In this document: positions 60,530 to 64,000 of the stretch, piece by piece
Layout: the number at the start of each line of letters is the position of its first letter
Numbering within the stretch: the stretch's first letter is position 1
Assembly: GCF_002160525.1 (NCBI RefSeq)
Contig: NZ_NFKT01000005.1
Span: 113,616-177,615 of the forward strand
Reading direction: 5' to 3'
DNA length: 64,000 nucleotides
Origin: Lachnoclostridium sp. An169
Lineage (GTDB): Bacteria > Bacillota > Clostridia > Lachnospirales > Lachnospiraceae
Made by a program: the position numbers and the translations under genes
The notes under the pieces: generated by a model
Told to the model about the DNA's origin: nothing
What the model saw: only the letters and a program-made list of their open reading frames with translations
Database searches by the model: none

Positions 60530-61443
60530 AATTCGTTTACCACCTTATCTACATCTTCCCATGTTCCGACGTTATACACCTTCACATCCCGGCTGATCTT
60601 GCGCATGAAACCTGCCAGTGTCTTTCCCGGTCCGATCTCCACAAAAGTATCCACGCCGTCTGCAATCATGTTCTCCACGCTCTGCTCCCAACGCACGGAG
60701 GACGCCACCTGTTTCGCCAGGAGAGCCTTCGTCTCGCTGATATCTCTCACATACTCTGCCGTCACATTCGTCACATAGGGAACGTCCAGCTCGGAAAGTT
60801 CCACGCCTGCAAGAACCTGTCCCAGCTCTCTTCCCGCCTCTTCCAGCATGGGAGAATGGAACGGACCGCTTACATTCAGAGGGAGAACTCTCTTCGCCCC
60901 TGCTTCTTTGAGCGCTTCTGATGCCTTCTCCACACTCTCCTTCCATCCGGTGATCACGATCTGTCCCGGGCAGTTGTAGTTTGCAATCGTCACACCGTCC
61001 ATTCCGTCAATCACTTTCTCGATGGCATCTCCGGTCATGCCCAGCACCGCCGCCATGGTTCCTCTGCCTCCCGGCACTGCATTCTGCATCAGGATCCCGC
61101 GCTTTCTCACTGTGGTGATGGCGTCCTCATCCTTCATGCCTCCTGCGGAGACGATAGCGCAGTACTCGCCCAGGCTTAAGCCCGCTGTAACGTCCGGTTT
61201 CAGCCCCCGCTCTCTCAACACATGTTCCATCGCCAGGCAGACCGTCACAAGCGCCGCCTGTGTGTACTCGGTCTGATCCAGCCTGTCATTTTCCTCAAAG
61301 CATAACGCTTTCATATCTATATCCAGCAGTTCCGTCGCCTTATCGATGACTTTCCTTGCTGTTTCACTCTGTTCATAAAAATCTTTGCCCATTCCGGCTT
61401 TCTGTGCTCCCTGTCCCGGGAACATAAATGCGATCTTACTCAT
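60523..61443 (-). CDS. fabD: Malonyl-CoA:ACP transacylase
   Basis: 306 residues. [14 protein letters not shown] at the start, nucleophile Ser in GLSLGEYCA, catalytic His in SGPFHSPML and GPGKTLAGF. It loads malonyl onto ACP. It overlaps fabK by 8 bases. Confidence 0.97.
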   Translation of the reverse strand: MSKIAFMFPGQGAQKAGMGKDFYEQSETARKVIDKATELLDIDMKALCFEENDRLDQTEYTQAALVTVCLAMEHVLRERGLKPDVTAGLSLGEYCAIVSAGGMKDEDAITTVRKRGILMQNAVPGGRGTMAAVLGMTGDAIEKVIDGMDGVTIANYNCPGQIVITGWKESVEKASEALKEAGAKRVLPLNVSGPFHSPMLEEAGRELGQVLAGVELSELDVPYVTNVTAEYVRDISETKALLAKQVASSVRWEQSVENMIADGVDTFVEIGPGKTLAGFMRKISRDVKVYNVGTWEDVDKVVNELC

Positions 61444-62374
61444 AGAACCCTTTCCCTCCGATCAGGTCGTCCGTCTCTTTCACCAGCTTCTGGATCAGAT
61501 CGTGACATGACATCTTTTCTTTCACCATTCCGGCGATCTGACCTGCCATCACGCTTCCGGTCTTCACATCACCGTCAACAACCGCTCTTCTCAATCCTCC
61601 GAGCGTCAGGAGCTCAAGCTCCTCGAAAGAAGCGCCCTCCTGCTCTTTCTTCAGGTATTCCTTGGTCATCTGGTTTCTTAAGGCTCTTACCGGATGTCCC
61701 GTGGAACGTCCGGTCACTCTGGAATCGATGTCCCTTGCCTTGATGATCATATCCTTGTAATTTTCATGAACCTGAGACTCATTCGTAACCACAAAGTGAG
61801 TTCCCATCTGTACTCCCTGCGCGCCAAGCATAAATGCCGCCGCGATTCCTCTTCCGTCCGCGATACCGCCCGCAGCGATCACCGGGATATTCACTGCATC
61901 CACAACCTGGGGCACAAGCACCATGGTCGTGTTCTCTCCAATATGTCCGCCGGCCTCTGTTCCCTCAGCCACCAGTGCGTCCGCGCCGCATCTCTCCATG
62001 CGCTTTGCAAGTGCCACGGATGCGATGACCGGGATCACCTTTACTCCGGCTTCCTTCCACATCTTCATATATTTTTCCGGAGATCCGGCACCGGTCGTCA
62101 CGACTTTCACGCCTTCCTCCACAATCACTTTTGCCACATCGTCCGCATAGGGACTCATGAGCATGATATTCACGCCAAACGGTTTGTCCGTCAGCTTCTT
62201 TGCTTCTCTGATCTGGTCACGTACCCAGTCAGCCGGCGCGCTCGCTGCGCCGATGAGCCCCAGGCCGCCGGCTTCGGATACGGCGGCTGCAAGATGATAC
62301 TCAGCAACCCAAGCCATTCCTCCCTGAATGATCGGATACTCAATTCCCAGTAGTTCGGTTACTTTTGTTTTCAT
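61436..62374 (-). CDS. fabK: Enoyl-ACP reductase II FabK
   Basis: 312-residue FMN enzyme that completes each elongation cycle. IIQGGMAWVAEYHLAAAVS, PFGVNIMLMSP, EGTEAGGHIG, AAGGIADGRGIAAAFMLGAQGVQMGT. Typical FabK length. No fabI is present. It lies between acpP and fabD as in other Firmicutes using FabK. Confidence 0.96.
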   Translation of the reverse strand: MKTKVTELLGIEYPIIQGGMAWVAEYHLAAAVSEAGGLGLIGAASAPADWVRDQIREAKKLTDKPFGVNIMLMSPYADDVAKVIVEEGVKVVTTGAGSPEKYMKMWKEAGVKVIPVIASVALAKRMERCGADALVAEGTEAGGHIGENTTMVLVPQVVDAVNIPVIAAGGIADGRGIAAAFMLGAQGVQMGTHFVVTNESQVHENYKDMIIKARDIDSRVTGRSTGHPVRALRNQMTKEYLKKEQEGASFEELELLTLGGLRRAVVDGDVKTGSVMAGQIAGMVKEKMSCHDLIQKLVKETDDLIGGKGFYE

Positions 62375-62422
62375 ACTAACAACCTTTCTTTCTAAAAAAT
62401 GAATCGTCTTTAATCGTCTTTC

Positions 62423-62647
62423 TTACTTATGTGCTTCCAGATATTTTACAACATCACCGATCGTCGCGATCTGCTCCAGATCCTCAGACGGAATCTCCAC
62501 TTCAAACTCTTCCTCAAATGCCATTACCATTTCAAACAGATCCAGGGAATCTGCACCAAGGTCATCTTTAAAAGATGTCTCCTCTGTAAGCGTTGCCGCA
62601 TCAACATTTAATGAGTCTGCTACGATTTCTTTGATCTTCTCTAACAT
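62423..62647 (-). CDS. acpP: Acyl carrier protein
   Basis: 74 residues, acidic four-helix protein. The phosphopantetheine Ser is in LGADSLDLFEMVMAFE. The second gene of the fab operon. Confidence 0.97.
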   Translation of the reverse strand: MLEKIKEIVADSLNVDAATLTEETSFKDDLGADSLDLFEMVMAFEEEFEVEIPSEDLEQIATIGDVVKYLEAHK

Positions 62648-62714
62648 GGTTTCTTTTCCTTTCTTTTCTGAAAAATTTTAAATAAATGTATATGTAATCC
62701 GGCTCTGCCGGGGA

Positions 62715-63692
62715 TTACCATTCTGTCAGGCACGCCGCCCAGGTGAGTCCTGCCCCGAATCCTGCGAGGACAATTTTCTGTCCTCTTTCGAACATCCCTT
62801 TCCGGTTCATCTCATCCAGAAGAATCGGGATACTGGCTCCGGAAGTGTTGCCGTACTCGTCCAGATTCATCGGGAATTTCGCAATGTCTGCTTTCAGCCG
62901 TTTTGCAGCCGCTTCCACAATTCTGCGGTTTGCCTGGTGAAGAATGAACCAGTCCACATCTTCCACGCCAAGGTTCTCCTGCCCCAGAAGTTCTTCCACA
63001 ATCTCCGGCACCTTTCTCACGGCAAATTTAAATACCGCCTGGCCGTCCATCTGGATGTAAGACTCTTTATCACTTTTCTTCTCTTCCCCGGTCAGCTCTT
63101 CCCAACCCTTCCGGTGTCTGCTGAGCGCTGTGAGCGCTTCCCCCTTCTTTCCGTCGGAATATGCCGCCATCCGGCATGGTGTTCCCTCTTCCGCCTTCAG
63201 AAGAACCGCTCCGGCGCCGTCACCGAACAGGATGCAGGTGCTCCGGTCTGTCCAGTCCACCATATTGCTCATGCTCTCCGCCCCGATCACCAGGACTGTT
63301 CTGTAAATCCCGGCGCTGATGTAGGCCTGGGCCGTGTTGTACGCAAGCACAAACCCGGTGCATGCGGCGTTGATATCAAATCCTGCCGCCCGCTTTGCCC
63401 CGATCATCTTCTGCACTTCACATGCCATGCAGGGAAACACTGTTTCCGAGGAAGATGTTGCCGCAAGGATCAGATCAATCTCTTCCGGATCCGTCCCGCT
63501 CTGCTCTATCGCCCGCATGGCCGCCTGCCCGGCCATATAGGATGTTGTCTCCTCCTGAATCACATGACGCCGGACGATTCCCGTCCGCTCCCGGATCCAC
63601 TCATCACTTGTATCAACAATCTTTGCCAGATCGTTGTTGTCCATTATGTGCGGCGGAGCATAAGAGCCCGTCCCGCAAATCTTTCCTACCAT
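62715..63692 (-). CDS. fabH: 3-oxoacyl-ACP synthase III
   Basis: 325 residues; condenses the acyl-CoA primer with malonyl-ACP. Active-site Cys in INAACTGFVLAYN, His in LHQANRRI and Asn in YGNTSGAS. First gene of the operon, directly behind the FabT-box promoter. Confidence 0.97.
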   Translation of the reverse strand: MVGKICGTGSYAPPHIMDNNDLAKIVDTSDEWIRERTGIVRRHVIQEETTSYMAGQAAMRAIEQSGTDPEEIDLILAATSSSETVFPCMACEVQKMIGAKRAAGFDINAACTGFVLAYNTAQAYISAGIYRTVLVIGAESMSNMVDWTDRSTCILFGDGAGAVLLKAEEGTPCRMAAYSDGKKGEALTALSRHRKGWEELTGEEKKSDKESYIQMDGQAVFKFAVRKVPEIVEELLGQENLGVEDVDWFILHQANRRIVEAAAKRLKADIAKFPMNLDEYGNTSGASIPILLDEMNRKGMFERGQKIVLAGFGAGLTWAACLTEW

Positions 63693-63750
63693 AGTGTTTT
63701 TCTCCGCATCTGAAATAATTATTTTGAATATAAAATACTTTGATCCTTAA

Positions 63751-63771
63751 ATACTTTGACTTTCAAAGTAT
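63751..63771. promoter_or_regulatory. FabT-type operator over the fab operon promoter
   Basis: A perfect palindrome ATACTTTGA-CTT-TCAAAGTAT that covers the -10 of the fabH promoter. A second ATACTTTGA half-site (63735-63743) lies exactly 16 bases away. The form and position fit repression by the FabT-like protein at the end of the operon. Confidence 0.85.
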
Positions 63772-63794
63772 ATCACACTGAGAGGATTTGTCAA
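63767..63794 (-). promoter_or_regulatory. Promoter of the fab/acc operon
   Basis: Minus-strand TTGACA (63789-63794), 16 bases, TATACT (63767-63772), about 75 bases before fabH. Confidence 0.8.
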
Positions 63795-63850
63795 TCGGAA
63801 TATGGAAAATATTTTCGACAATGTTTTTGGCGCACTTACAAAAGGGGATG

Positions 63851-63957
63851 TCGGTTAATACCGATTTTTAACCCTTGATATGAGAGGAAGGGGCAATCCC
63901 AGAGAATTCGTGCTTTTTCAAAGCCTGAATTCTCTCCAGGATTGCCTCTTCCTTTTG
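63851..63957 (+). other. Structured non-coding stretch at the window end
   Basis: TCGGT-TAAT-ACCGA followed by TTTTTA (63851-63870) is a small terminator-like hairpin. Then a long two-part stem: AGGAAGGGGCAATCC (63885-63899) with GGATTGCCTCTTCCT (63939-63953), inner AGAGAATTC (63901-63909) with GAATTCTCT (63927-63935), followed by TTTT. No ORF fits 63800-64000. It may be the terminator of a gene beyond the window or part of a small RNA. Confidence 0.5.
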
Positions 63958-64000
63958 ATATCGCTTATTTCAGGGCGCAAAAATCCCCTTGTTTGGATTT

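Overview
This window looks like a chromosomal segment of a Clostridia bacterium, most probably Lachnospiraceae. I infer this from moderate GC with A/T-rich intergenic spaces, the [FeFe]-hydrogenase maturation genes hydE/hydG, a type II fatty-acid operon using FabK and a FabT-like MarR regulator, a PPi-type phosphofructokinase, a HrcA/CIRCE-controlled htpG, a tRNA-Gly without encoded CCA, and several small Lachnospiraceae-type families (DUF5721, DUF6465, DUF6483, DUF4358). Species cannot be fixed from sequence alone. Almost everything is core or household DNA. No IS element, phage, CRISPR array or toxin-antitoxin pair was seen.

Layout. 0-5.7 kb: the 5' end of a response regulator, a TPP-riboswitch-controlled thiC, and a two-gene operon pairing a degenerate kinase-like membrane protein with an Ig-repeat membrane protein. 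5.7-11 kb: glf, PPi-PFK, then pyrC-pepT, whose 3' end overlaps a convergent second-type clpX. 12.5-21.4 kb: one long minus-strand run of surface O-acetylation genes (SGNH hydrolase, DUF4358, MBOAT, DHHW-like), then rluF, a divergent ligA, a DUF1538 membrane protein and a tandem PII-like protein. 21.5-32.3 kb: DUF5721, htpG with CIRCE, GNAT, a hemerythrin/NudC/LspA-like/zinc-ribbon cluster, a subtilase with Cys at the nucleophile position, an EamA exporter, a cyclophilin and a possible C39-like protein. 32.4-37.6 kb: an orphan sugar-ABC ATPase, a CdaR/PucR-type regulator, trxB, proC and acylphosphatase. 37.6-40.8 kb: a long structured leader, then TM1266-like/hydE/hydG. 40.9-47 kb: a minus-strand operon DedA - GT4 glycosyltransferase - acyltransferase - response regulator - histidine kinase - AIM24-like, with an envelope theme. 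47-52.7 kb: xpt, yesL, tRNA-Gly, two DUF6465 paralogues, a ferredoxin-like protein, a sirtuin, an HD hydrolase and DUF6483. 52.7-63.8 kb: the complete fab/acc operon in the order fabH-acpP-fabK-fabD-fabG-fabF-accB-fabZ-accC-accDA(fused)-NMO/FabK-like-fabT, with a perfect palindromic operator over the fabH promoter.

The least explained structure is intergenic. A family of terminator-like palindromes (about 22.1, 25.6 and 47.1 kb) shares the same outer arms. Two copies carry a large inner palindrome at the loop, one of these holds a further nested hairpin, and the third is an apparent empty site. Other items worth a second look are the Ser-to-Cys subtilase, the DHHW protein lacking its catalytic His, the leader RNA ahead of hydE/hydG, the HtpG with a 50-residue acidic insert, and the fused AccDA. 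Gene starts were moved from the longest open frame where a ribosome-binding site or family alignment favoured an internal start; each case is noted.
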